A stretch of 64,000 nucleotides of DNA from Manduca sexta. Taxonomy: Eukaryota; Arthropoda; Insecta; Lepidoptera; Sphingidae. A program made the translations under genes and the position numbers. Of the stretch, positions 1 to 12,730 are shown in pieces; positions within the stretch are counted from its first letter, which is position 1; every line of letters starts with the position of its first letter. The stretch lies in contig NC_051140.1 of NCBI RefSeq assembly GCF_014839805.1, positions 7,213,826 to 7,277,825 on the forward strand. The letters run 5' to 3'. The notes under the pieces are model-generated. The model worked only from the letters and a program-made list of their open reading frames with translations. It was not told the DNA's origin and ran no database searches.

Positions 1-3000
1 ATCTATCAGGCAATCAAAATTTCCTGCATTAGTTACATTGGCATGAACCTTCTGAAAAAAGTGGACTTGAATACCATTAAGATAAGTATTGAAGAGTTGA
101 TCTTCCAAATTTGTCGGTTTAATACTTTCACATTTTACGTAACAGCGCCCCGTGGCCCGCCCATCCGTTATACAGTGCGGTCCGTTAACTCGATCCACGG
201 AAATGTCCAAACTTAACATTTTTAAGAAAGGTGATAAAAGTTCGCAGTCCGTTACATATAGAAAATTATTATATGACAGTTGGATCTATTAAAAGGTTAA
301 CAGGACGTCAGTCTTTCAACTTTGTACCTTTTTCTTTGTAAGACATTGCCCCAAAAGAAAACATTAATCCACATGAATTTATATGGCTAAGTTGAATGAA
401 TGCAATCATGTAAAATAATGAAAAGTACACACAAACAGGGTCAATTTGATTTTGCCTCAATAAATGAAAATTCACATTCGTTTTTATCTCGCTAACATTG
501 CGTGAAAAATCATCTATGAATAACGAACGTTTCCACCAAAAACCCAGTTCTATTTTTCTGATGTTTTGACCATTTTGTAGTTTAGAGCGAATATAGCGTG
601 TACATGAGTGTATTTTACTAAAAGTGTGATGTTGTCGCGACGAATTCTTTTAGAGTAACAGGGACATTACAGCGTGTTAAATTAAAATTTCTTTTCATTG
701 ATATTTGTTTTTTTTGAGACTTACCTTTTATTATATCTACGGATCGGGTGACTTATTGTTAAGTGTTATTTTCAATAAGATAAGTATGTCGTTTTATTTA
801 GAATGGCAATGTTAAAATGACCCTGTATACAACCAACATTTTAATTCCAAAATAACATTGAATAGATAAATCCAATTAGAAAATCTATAGCCTTACAATA
901 ACCATAACCATATTCATGTAAAGCTATTTAAGTAGCTTCTGCGTTATAATACTATTATGTACATAATATATTTAATCGTGCGGAGGAAATCGCGAACAAA
1001 AGGCAGTGAGAAATAATCCTATGTGTACACACGTTGGATTTGTGGTCACAGGTGCTACTGACTATACACACAGATATAATGTCGTATGCGTTTTGAATTC
1101 CGAGGGCAAACGTTTCTAGGTTATATAAATATTTTCGTAAGGATAGTCCCACCATGGACACAGTGAAAAATACGTTTATATCTATCACTCATATCACTCA
1201 TATTAAATATAATCTTATGAAATAATGAGCTGGTATTTAATATAATTATTTATTAAAGTGGAAAATTCTTGATTAAATTTAACTTTGCGTTAGACGTATA
1301 ACGACTAACGAGCGTGTGGGTGAAACGTTTTACAGCTTACTGATGGTGCCTTTAAATAACATCGGATTAAAAAAAAAGGTTACTTAATATTAATGCTATT
1401 CAAAATCATAGGTGTTCTTACTTCTTGCTAACAAATAAAAGAATTCCTCCCGATTTTATAACCGTCGCGTTAACAAGCGCAGACGAACTAAAAAAGAAAA
1501 ATCTTATGTTTTGGTTAGTAAGTGCGCATTTAACGGTGGTTCCATATTGAAGCGATCCCAGTGCTCGTGTTATTGAAGTAGGGTCGTTTGTATTAACTAC
1601 TAAGTAAAGTACAAGCGTACTTCAAACCGATTGATGTAGGGGTAAATATTGTGATTTAAATTTAAAAAGGAATGTATTTTGTCCGCGTTGGACTTTAGGG
1701 TTCTTCAATTAACGCTTATATTAATTATTTACTATTTACCAAGCGAATTTGTGTAAAATGTTTTGTTGAAAATATTGGATCGTGATCCACGAATAAATTA
1801 AAACATATTTTTAGGTATTAAATAATCATATAAACTTAAATGGCATGGCGCGTGCAATTGTAACAAATCCGTCGCATCACGTCATAAACATTGTTCTTTT
1901 TAAATCTCTAAGTAATCCAAACAACATTGGCTAAATCTTTATATCCAATGAAAATAATATGAAATCTCCTTAAATCGGATTAAAGTGTGTAATACCGAAG
2001 CCGTTCAACTAGACCGTAGTCGGGTCAAAGGCATTTTATTTTGCGTTGATAAAATTTAACAAAGAGTGTCCTTAGTATTTGTGAATTATTAGATAACAAA
2101 AACATAAACACATTTATTAAAATAATTGTAATGTCGCTGAAAAATATTCACCAATATTTCAAGACTTAAGTTACTAACTGGCTCTGTTCACAAGTCCGAC
2201 TCATCTGATTACAATCGTTTATCGCTGCGTTACTAATCTATTGTCTGAATTTGACTAATTTATTATTAAAGTTTTCCTCTTCCATGAAACAGCGACAAGG
2301 CAACAATGCGATGTTCCTATTAAATGACTTCAAAAACAAATCCAAACCGTGAAGTATTGAAGGTCGTCGCGGTTGTATAAAGCAAGTTCAAATCTTCCTG
2401 TTGCTGAGAGCTCGTTAGTGTAATGAACGAATGACTTGAGTTCCCCGACGCAATCACGTGTCGGTGACGACTACGGAGAATTACTTGTCATATAAATGTC
2501 TGTTTTTCTATACGCTACGCATGCGATTTTGTTTAATATAAAACATTATATATTTATAGATACTATGTATTCGCAAAGAGAAAGCCTGAAATGTTCCATG
2601 ATGCTTTGACGACGTGTATCTATCGCAAAATCTCTGTCTAACAAACGTGATTTTCAAATGTAAATACAATGCATTGACCAACGCAACGTTATATTAAGAT
2701 AACATTAAACATAACACTGAGTAACCCCTAAACGCATCTCGCGGAACTCGGAAGTGAATTCTTTAAGCGTACATAAAAACATTTCTATTTATACATTCAA
2801 AGAATATAAATAGACAACACATGGCACGTTTTCAGTCTCATTCAACTCATTGCCGGGCTCGAACGTTTAACATTGTCAACGGTGGCTTCCCAACATGGCC
2901 ATTGATTGAATAGTTCGCATTGTACTATTGAAATGTATGGCCTTAGCGCACATAATATCAGTGAAACCTTTAAATTCCATTGCGCGGACATTTCTAAAAA

Positions 3001-5568
3001 TAAATCACTACGAGAACAGATAAACAAGATAACAACTGGATCCAAATGATTTACTGATTTAATTTGAAGGCTGGGGTATTAAAGAGAAAACTTTATCAGC
3101 AATTCAAAAGATGTTTCTTTATGCTCCAGGGTTTTTAATGAATTACTTATGTATTTAAAGAATATCGTTCATTAAAAATAGCAACTCATTGAAAATCCCG
3201 CGCGTGGTTGTCTGAACATCTGACGCATTTCGATATAAAATACAAATGCATCAGTGTAAATAGTTCGGTTCGCCCGACAGGTGCCTTCGACGTTATCTCA
3301 CATTGATAAAGAGCATGTTGTGCGCAGTGACAGTGGCGTTGTGAAACCATCTCAAGAACATACGAGACGTTAAACGTTCTTATCATACACTTCATACACG
3401 GTTTAATATTTGCATTTTATGTATGATTTAAGATGAGTACAACGTGATATTAAATTTGCGCTACGTGCTGAGCTGCCGGCAGACGTGAATTGAATTTTAT
3501 GCATCGTGAACCGCACACCTTGGCGACTCGGAGTGAGCGTACAACCCTCGCGCGTGAAACTGACACCAAACACGAAAATGTTGCCCTCGATTGTACGTTT
3601 AATTCATTAATAGCTTCTGATTTATAGATGTCTTCGTTGACAGACTTAAAAAAAGTGCTCTATCGTTGGCGATCACGCTATTGGATAAGCCATTAATTAA
3701 CGAATTAATTATGCTTTAATCAGATGGTCTATATCCAGCATTACATTCCATTGTATTTCTAGAAGTCTCTTAAGATATCAATTAAATTTCTAAACCCGCT
3801 GTCCGCTTACACTTCAACGCGTCGAATAAATAATAACGTAGAAGGCACGTGCGATGGCGCCGCGAGGGCGATTATACCATCTGTCGCCACACGCCAGTAG
3901 CTACCGGCCGACGAGCAACCGGCGTAGATGGCATAGTGTCTAGCGACGGAACTGGCTAAATTATGTTACCATGTACGCACTGTTCTACGCAAGGTGAAAA
4001 TATTAGAGATCTCTGCGTACGGTAAAAGTCCATTTATATTAACACGCCGCGCCATTGCTGATTAGATTGAAGTAAAGGAATTGGAAATAATACTGTTGAT
4101 ATAATTTATAAAATAGTCAGAAAATTTGCTTGTAATAAATACATAAATTTTATATTATAGATTGTGTATATCGACGATTTTAGTTAGAAGTCAGTTGCAA
4201 AATATTAATGTAGGGCCAATTTAAGTTGCAAAATATTAATGTACTTCAAAATGTACGGCATTAGGTAAGAAAGCAAGGCCCCGGATAAAATTGAAGCTGT
4301 AAAAAACACTACGTAATAAATAAAAGGGTGCCTTTCAAACAAATAATAAATTTTACAAACCTATAACTTCCAGAAACAAAACAAATATATTACCAATGTA
4401 TCCGCACGTGCGTATATTTAAATTCTGAGTAGTACAAGGTGCGGATTTACACACAAATTTTCTTCACTCGCATAAATTCCTTTCAAGAAGCGGGGGATTC
4501 GCGAGTCCAATATATCGAAATCCCATTAACCTTGTGCCACTTAGTGGAGGTGGCGTGTGTAGCGGCGCGGCGGCGGCGACGGCGGCCGGGCGAGGCGCGT
4601 CGGACACGTGACATTGACGACTATGCGGTCACTGATATACAAAACTTTACACAATGCCGCCCCGTCTGCATTCTACTGTCTCTATTATCATAATAATTTA
4701 CACATGCAGTGGACTCCATCAAGAGGCTTACAAAGATGTGTATCAGTCCAAAAATATGCTTAACACCCAAATATTACAAAACACTAGCTTCGTTGATTTT
4801 ATCAAAACATGCCATTTGTTACGGATCCGAAGACAAGTATGCAAAACTGTTGCTGTCATGCATCGATTGGTATTGGAGCTTTATTGGAGTTTTATTGTAT
4901 TCGCACCTTCTTTAACTTTAGTAACATCGAAGCGTTATTTTTGCTGTCAAATAGAGAATAATAAAACAAACGATGTTTCACACAAAGCTAATTATAAAAT
5001 TTAATATTCTATTATGTCCTTGGCCAGTCAATGTGCGTCGTGGGAGATAATTTGCCTAATAAATAATAGGGTTTATGTTATTAATTATTATTAAAAGATA
5101 CTTTGAAGTTACATTGTCTGTTGAAATTTTATGTTCTTTAACGTTTTTACAAAAAAATGACCCTTCATTTGTTTATTAAAATTACGGAACTGTTGTTTGG
5201 ATGCAATAAACGGCTACGTAATCAGCATCTGATTTGACAGACAATGCGTTTTTTTTAAACTAATTACGAATCGAATGTGCTGCGTATGATGATCACGATG
5301 CTACTATCCCAGCACGGTAGTATCATTACCCAGTCCGAATACAAACGTTAATATTTCGATGTAGATATAATGTTAGAGTAAAGTTCCGCAGTTTTCATGC
5401 GGAAGAAAATAGTGCTGTCTGGTAGAAATAAACAAAGCGTTGAAACATACGGAGAATCTAGGACTGTCGCACACGCCTTGTATTAACAAGTTACACTACT
5501 TCAGGAAAAGATAATCTATCGCGTGGGTTAAACAAATTACATTAAAATAGGACAATTAACTAAACACA
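1..5568. other. Non-coding, AT-rich; two GC-rich patches
   Basis: No supportable gene. Open frames here are short, AT-biased and unlike any family I know. GC-rich patches lie at about 3,841-3,960 and 4,540-4,625. A 20-bp direct repeat (AGTTGCAAAATATTAATGTA) occurs at 4,193-4,212 and again 30 bp on at 4,223-4,242. A CACGTG E-box sits at 4,605-4,610 at the edge of the second patch. Confidence 0.6.
4540..4625. promoter_or_regulatory. CpG/GGC-rich block with E-box, possible regulatory element
   Basis: A run of GGC triplets about 45 bp long, preceded by AGGTGGCGT (4,548-4,556) and followed by CACGTG. It stands out sharply from AT-rich flanks. AGGTGGCGT is one base off the insect CTCF core AGGTGGCGC as I recall it. 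A promoter or insulator is possible, but nothing shows transcription. Confidence 0.3.
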
Positions 5569-5698
5569 CCACGCATTTATCCCTGAAGAGGTAGACAGAT
5601 GCAACCAGGGCATTGACTCTTCATCAAATGTGTTCCATCCCATGATGTGACAGGGGGTGCGCCTGTCGCATATTGGGCGCAAATTCCAGACTTCTGGC
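5569..5698 (-). mobile_element. SINE family B fragment (3' part)
   Basis: The reverse complement aligns by eye with the copy at 17,191-17,432. Shared blocks include GTCTGGAATTTG, a pyrimidine-rich TATCGCCC-type block, TCACATCATGGG, GGTTGC.TCTG.CTACC and GGGATAAA.TGCGTG. The tRNA-like head is missing. Confidence 0.6.
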
Positions 5699-5761
5699 TG
5701 ATAAAATATAATATATTAGCCAATACTTATGAAACTAGTGAAGTTTTAGAGGACAAAGTAA

Positions 5762-5943
5762 TCTATATTAGTATATAAAGAAGAGTTTGTCTTTTTGAAC
5801 TGGCTAATCTCAGGAACTACTAAGCCGATTTTTACTAACAGGAAGCTAAATTAGTCCTGAGTGCTATAGGCTATGTTTTATCACAGGAAATTATATATTC
5901 CGGAGTTTTTTTATCACGCGGGCGGAGTCGCAGGTAAAACTAG
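5762..5943 (+). mobile_element. Non-autonomous Helitron-like element with both ends
   Basis: The element begins TCTATATTAG after an A and ends AAAACTAG before a T, the 5'-A/TC...CTRR/T-3' pattern of Helitrons. A GC-rich imperfect hairpin (GCGGGCGGAGTCGC) lies about 10 bp before the CTAG end. The interior (CTCAGGAACTACT..CCGATTT..ATAGGCTA..TTTTATC) matches a repeat I recall as common in Lepidoptera. No coding capacity at 182 bp. Confidence 0.65.
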
Positions 5944-8900
5944 TAACTGATAAATTTAATCGATGAAGTGGAACCGTAATCGTTTAATATTTGGAGGTTT
6001 TTTGTTTCTAAACACTTAATTATATCTTATCGTGTATTCACTAATAGTTTAAATGTCATATGTTTATTTTATTATGTGTTGCATCACCGGACTGACATTA
6101 CGAAAATGTTTAAGAAATTGCATTAATGCAAACTTTTATTATTATATTCCGTTTTTAAAACACGTTTATAAAATGTTTAAAATAACCCCATATGTATGGA
6201 TGTCAAATATTACTAGCGTTCATTCAAACGCCTAAGAATTATTGAAACGTCAAGTATGGGATGAAAATATTATAGAATTATAAAAATTCAATTTTAAATT
6301 TAATTTCTCGTATTTAGAAGCATTAAAGTGAAAATATTTTTCATAGTATTAAATACTAAGTAAATATATATAGATAAGTCAACAATTTTTAATAAATTTC
6401 TGCTATAAGTGTCAAAGTAATATAGATAAATAATCGCATAGTACCTTAAGTCGAGTATACAATTTTGCATCTACATACATACTAGAGTTGATTTTTGCTT
6501 GTCAAAACCAGTAAAAGCTAATAAATAAAAACCTAAGGAACATGACCGTAATAACGAGTTATTAAGCAGCTTTATCAAAACGAACGGGCGACTGAAAGGC
6601 TTCTAATGAACTAAGTGTTATTACTGGGGTTGCCATATGGCATATTTTCTTATATTTATTTCTCTTTAACTTACACTATTCCTTTAAAACCTTTGTTTGG
6701 CTTTAAACACACGCAGATTAATAAAATAAAAGAAAATTGAGTGTTTTGACTCGGAACATAATCGCACCGAGGCAAAATATTTCTTTAAATATTTAATTAC
6801 ATCCAAAAAAATTATTCATATTGTCTATCTGTCTGTTTTTATTCCTTAGTCACAAATGCGATTATGCCAAGACATATTCATAATTTTCTGTAAAAAACCT
6901 TAAAGTTTTATGTGGCAACTCGAATCTCCAGGGCTCACTGATGCTGTCTGGGGGTCATTGGGTGTTGCGCGCCCTTCGCCCGCGCCACCTGCTCGACAGA
7001 CGGTCGGCGGGCTTCGGTGGGTGGTATACGAAATTCACATGAATTAATTGTTATTATCATTATTAGATACTTTGACTTGGGAAGCCTGTCGGCACGAGGT
7101 AGTGTTTTAGTTTTATTGTTAGTAGTTGAATTAGGTCGATTTTAAGAAATACCTTCATACGCAAATCTCATATCTTATGTAATAAGCTAGGCAAGAATCT
7201 AAGAACTATTCCGAGACGCGTTCTAAAATTAAATTTATCAAATAGTAATATAGAGATACAAATAGCAAGTATAATTATTATATATCAATTAAAACGCTAC
7301 AAATAATTCTAAATATAATAAAAACTTAATTTACACCAAATCTGAACCGAAAAATAATCAAATTAAAATATTATGCACGCGCATGCTTTCTAGGCATTCT
7401 CATTTCCCCACACGTTTGGAGATACCAGACGCGATTTATTCAAAACATATACGATTAGAATCACTTTAAAGTAGTTTGAAATTTTAATTGATCCGAGGTG
7501 AAATGTGAGCGAGCAACGTGGCCGGCGCTGTGGCGGCCATTATCTCGCTTTCTATACACGCGTGTTAAGACTGACTGGTGCATCTGATCGCGTGTGGAAG
7601 GGCGACGTCTTAAGTCTTGATTTACTTCAGAACATCCTTGAGGTTTTGTAATACAACGTATTGCATAAAGAATACTTTAAGTTTGTTGATGTAAACGAAA
7701 CGGTCGTACAAAACCCAATGATATCAAAAAATATAAATAAGCAAATAAGTTTACGCAATTACTTCAAATGATTAATCGACAAAAATTAAATTCTTATAAT
7801 TAAGTATTGGATTCTGCGTTATTGGAGGTATTTTCCACACCTCTCACTATAAATGTTAATGATATATTTCATTTTTAAATATTATGCGATATTAGCATAA
7901 TATTTAGATTATATTTATTAAGCAATTCGACTGTGTATGGATAATTATTATGTAAATAAATTTACCACAGTGTGCATAAAATTGCTATAATATTACTTAT
8001 AACATGACTTGGTGAGATTTCTAGTTAATAATATACTTTTTTTCATACAAAATAAAAATTTTGCGAGTCAGTAAATACGTATTATTATTTAAAAAAAATA
8101 TAGTTTACATTCTTGATGGACGCCGGTTCAAACTAAAGTTTAAAAATATTTATACATGATAATGGGAATACATCTGCTGATCAAGTTTTCCAGATTTATC
8201 CTATTTTTAGCCTTTCGGAAGAATCAAATACAATCCAGATTTCCGCAAAGCCTAGGAAAATCCGATTTCCAAATAATTTCCGAAGAGAAAACTAATATTT
8301 TTTTCCCCCAATAAAGCATAAATTATGTGTGCAGGAAAACCTTATATTGTATCGAAACGTCTAAGATTTTTGAAGGTATCTTTCAAATGTATTTTATAAA
8401 AAAAAAACAGCATTATACTTTCTATCACATACACATTCCATTCAAATGTTATATAAATCTACAACATACACATATTTGTATACTGCACTCACCATTCTAA
8501 GTTTACAACCACTTGCCACGTGACTAATGGGCCGATTACACTTCCGAAACACCAGCGAGATGATTTACATAAAACGTTACGTAACGCGATAAATGCGTGC
8601 ATAGGGCGTGCGTTGCGCCGGAAGTGAATTTACACAAACTAGAAATTAGAGGAAATGACATTCTTTTATATCTCAATAAGGCAATGTTTCCGTTCGTAAA
8701 TGTATCGTAAAATCTTGTATTACTTAAAAATTTTGAACAATGTTAAATGAGCTCAAACTGATAGCTCATTTTTAGTGTAATATTTTGGTGTTTTTTTCTG
8801 TATTATGTGTATACGCATGAAGTATAAAGACAGTCGGTTGTTGGCAACAATAAAGCGCTTTGGACTTGGAAAGCTGAGTAAGCGGTTTTGTTCCATTGTG

Positions 8901-9861
8901 GTTTTTCGCATTCCTAATTATAAATAAGAAACGCTGAATTATTTATTTTTATTTCACACCGTTTTCAAATCATAAAATCAATAATCATAAATGTCTAAGC
9001 CGAAACCGGTGCAACAATGAGGATTTAGAATTCATAAAATAAAAATTGTAACAAATAATTGAACTAGAATTCAAGTACATACAAAAGAATACAAGTTTTT
9101 CAAAACGCGCTGACTGCTGACCAACCGGCGACGTTCTATTTTAAACGGTAACCCACATTTGTATTGCAAGTACAACATATTAACAAGCCACTCCATGAGT
9201 ATATTCATATTTAGGACGTTCCGTAAATTCCGCGTTTATAACAATGTTTAAATCGACAGTATTGCGTGCATGTTTTACGAAGACAGATAAACGTGTTGAA
9301 CAAGTTTTATTAAAATAGACACTATTTTAAATAGTATCAAACAGAATTCGATAATAAATAATAGTTTTTTGTTGTTTCAAGTCGTGTCAAACGATTTATT
9401 TTAGTATAATATTGAAAATTAATGCTTTTTATTTGTAACACATTTAAATTAGATATAACATGTTATGTCACTAAACTATTATATTTATTGTGTCTCGTTG
9501 CTTATCAAAATAAACTAAATCGCCACTTGTTCCTTTTAAGCAAACAAAAGAACACGTGTTAAATTAAAACTTTTACTTTATTCCACGGTGAAAAATGTAG
9601 TTATTATTAAACCGAAACGTACTGAGGATTGAGCTGTAGGTTAAATTTAGTAAGTATACTATAGTATGTAAAGAAAACATAATATGTTATCTAGAATCTA
9701 ATACTATCTCGTCCTGCATATTCCATAACGTGAGGTGTCAATATTGATTCACACAGTCCATAAAGTTTGCGTTTAAAAGCTAATTACGAATAGGCGCCGA
9801 CTCGACAGCGCGAGAAATATGTTACTCGTTATTTGCAAAGCGCTGTAAACATTTGCGACCT
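5944..9861. other. Non-coding, AT-rich; GC patches near 6,960-7,020 and 7,510-7,600
   Basis: No gene seen. A GC-rich patch at 6,960-7,020 contains AGGTGGCGC on the minus strand (6,982-6,990). Another near 7,530 contains GCCATTAT (7,536-7,543), which fits the recalled PHO/YY1 consensus. A 12-bp perfect stem with a 7-nt loop lies at 7,876-7,906. The rest shows nothing distinctive. Confidence 0.55.
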
Positions 9862-10039
9862 GGGCCCTTATTCTGTATGATAGTGTAAACGCGTAACGCG
9901 GCCGTGTCATGTTATCTTCGAGAAATGTGCGTGGAATGGTATTCTCTAAGCCAAATTTCTATAGTCCTAAACATGACGCGTTGTGTTACGTGCTTGTTAC
10001 GCACTGTTAAAATAACGTGCGGATAGAGAATAAGGCCAC
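9862..10039. mobile_element. Foldback MITE with degenerate terminal inverted repeats
   Basis: The left end GGGCCCTTATTCT and the reverse complement of the right end GTGGCCTTATTCT match at 11 of 13 bases. Internal arms are also inverted (GTAACGCGGCCGTGTCATGTTA against GTAACACAACGCGTCATGTTTA, read from opposite strands), so the 178 bp can fold back on itself. No clear target duplication, so superfamily is undetermined. Confidence 0.5.
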
Positions 10040-12574
10040 TGTCTCGTGAAATAAACTGTGCGAATTATGCTATAGTTAGAGCGGACGTAGGATTATGTCG
10101 TAACGATTCCCTAGCCGACGGAATGTTATAAATCGTTTCTTTAATGGAACATACGTCTGCGTATGTAGGTGGGGGAGAAAAATACTGTGGAACATAAAGT
10201 GCTGGGTCATAAACCGAGTCACTTAAATATCATAAAAAATGTGAATAGCAATTTTAAAAATAAAACTGAGAATTGTGTTACGTATTAACGATTATCAGAA
10301 TAATAACAATGCGTATTAATCGTCAGTAGATATTGCAGTACTTGTTACTACTCTGTCTGTCTCTTGGGAGATGCAGGTGCTGTTTATTTACTACAAAGAC
10401 AATCACACAAACACATTGACAATAACAATCTTAACAAACACACATAAAAAAGAACACTGTCATTTCCTTCCATTCATAAACACATCTACATGCGCTCACA
10501 ATGAAACACATTGAATATTCAAGCAATAATTGCGATTTTTAGTTGCAAGTCGGTTACGTCTCGATCTACGTCTTTGGAAATGAAAGTGATGTTTAAGAAA
10601 TGAAATAAGAATGCGAGTTGGTAAAAGGAAAACAATTGCTGATGACCCGACGAGATTGGACCACTGTTGGGGGCCCCGAGTGACATTTCATCATGAGTAA
10701 AAAGTACCGGCGAGTTAATATGAACGCTCAGGTGAAAGCTGGTGTATTAAGAGTTAAGATTGATTGAAACGTCGCGGCGTTTTGTACGATTAAGATTAAA
10801 CGCAATTTTGATAATATTAATTCCTTAACATTTTTATATTTATGATCTTATAGAGCTAAATTTCTCTGTAAATGTCAGAAACAACCGCATTTTGTTGTAT
10901 AGGGAAACAGATATTTGTGAACTGACGACTTACCAATTCAGCGTCGATATATTATGTACACAACTGAGCCATTGTGTAATTAAAGTAAACAGAACAAAAC
11001 TGAAATCTATAAATAAAGTTTTAAATTCTTTTCGTGTCATATTAAACTCTATTTTTTGGCTGGATAATTACTTCAGCGTTTCGATTATAATTATCGATTC
11101 CCCAAAAGTAAATTAATTTCAAAATATAAAATCAGAGTCGTTTTCTGCCAAAATTCGCACATTAACAATGCAATCATAAATTTATTTTATACAGACGGAT
11201 TTTATTGGCATCATTATTTTTTACACGAATGCATCACCTGCTTCGCAATAATTCCAGAACTCCATTATACCATAACTCCTTTATTGCGTGCAAGTGTCTT
11301 TCAGCCTGCAGGTGCCAAGTGTGCTATATATAGTCGATGGTGGGGATTTGTTTATTTTTGGTACTGCACTACTCACACGGTCTATTGTTAGTCTTGTAAA
11401 CATACGAATTATGAATGATGTAACATGTTCGGTGACATTTACTGGATTTAATTAAAACTTCGCCATGGCTGTATAGAGAAAAAAAATTAGATATGATTGT
11501 CCAATATTTGTCGGTAACAGTCATTAGTATGATCTTTAATTGTTTAAAAGTTCTTGAATTTTTATTTTATGATCCAGCCATATTTACATTATTAAAAAAA
11601 CATTTGCATCATTAGCACTGAAAACCATTCAACATTGAAAGAAACAAGTTAAAGTAATACACGATTTCAGTAGTAATATAAAAACACACAACGAGAGAAT
11701 ATAGAACAAATGAACGAACTTGTGTTGCATGCCCATTGCCCGCGTTTATACGCCTCAGAGACATCGAACAGTTTCCGTCCTTGATTGCGCAATGGTTTGC
11801 GGTCTCGTTTTCAGTAGCACGGAAACATTTTTTTTACACCATCTCTAAGTATTTGAATGAAAGTACTATACAACAAAAAATATCAGTAATAGTTAGTAGT
11901 AGTTTTGGTGAAGTCAAAATTTTATAGCGAGTAGACGAGAAAAAATTACGTGACATCTAAACATATCGAAACAAGACTTGCCACTTTAACCGCCTTTATA
12001 CATACAAGTTTATATAACAGTTGGTATCCTTAGCCCCGAGAATGCTCTAAATTCGACAGCCTTTTTAGGGATTTGAGAACTACAGGCGTGACGACCGAAC
12101 ACCGAATCTGTTTCTTTTGTACAGCACTCTAAAAATGACACTTTTTCATTGAAACCGCTCGTGACTGTTTCTTACACTATGAATAAGTGAGATCTGAACT
12201 AATTTGATTGATCTTTCAGCTTTTTGTTGTTAGAGTTTTTTGCTGAGGATTTATCAAAAGAGTTGTATTGTTTTCGTGGGACCGGTGGACAGTTGCTGGT
12301 CATCTTCAATTTGATTGATAACAATGCAAAAGTGTGGAAATGTTTCAGTATCACTTTCTTTAACGACTGAATCGATCAAACAGAAGTTTGACTTAGTTTC
12401 TTTACCAACTGGGTGATTTTTATTTTCATTTTTGGTACGAATTATACAGTGTTACTAATTCTTGACACACCTTTGGTGTTGTTTGGAATACTTCAACGAT
12501 ACACATTTCATAATTAATGCGGTAAGATTTTTTTATAAACAGACCAACATTAAGATGCTAGCATAACAATAGCT
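10040..12574. other. Non-coding, AT-rich
   Basis: No gene or clear repeat. A TATATATA stretch near 11,325 has no coding sequence behind it. Open frames at 10,892-11,116 and 11,736-11,927 are AT-rich and look random. Confidence 0.5.
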
Positions 12575-12730
12575 ATGATTTTCTTGAAACCGAAATATAA
12601 CGTCGCACCTTTCCACTTAGCTGGCGAAATAGACAAATTATTGGTACCAGCTATTAACCATCCTGGCGGCCTCTTGCAAGACATCTACCACCTGGTAATC
12701 GCTAATAACTGCCATTCATCGGTGAAGTGA
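12575..12730 (+). CDS. Short open frame, possible isolated exon or TE remnant (51 aa)
   Basis: ATG to TGA, 51 codons, preceded in frame by a stop. The second half has balanced, coding-like codons and reads AINHPGGLLQDIYHLVIANN. GTAATC after CACCTG (around 12,694) could be a splice donor, and the AG before CTATTAACC could be an acceptor. I recognise no family, and nothing next to it supports a gene. It could be an orphan exon, a transposase fragment or chance. Confidence 0.22.
   Translation: MIFLKPKYNVAPFHLAGEIDKLLVPAINHPGGLLQDIYHLVIANNCHSSVK

Noticed and set aside
4439..5004. Overlapping plus-strand open frames of 84, 116 and 68 codons
   Set aside because: They overlap in different frames, start in the GC block by chance, run into AT-rich sequence and contain low-complexity runs such as IIIII; no family resemblance.
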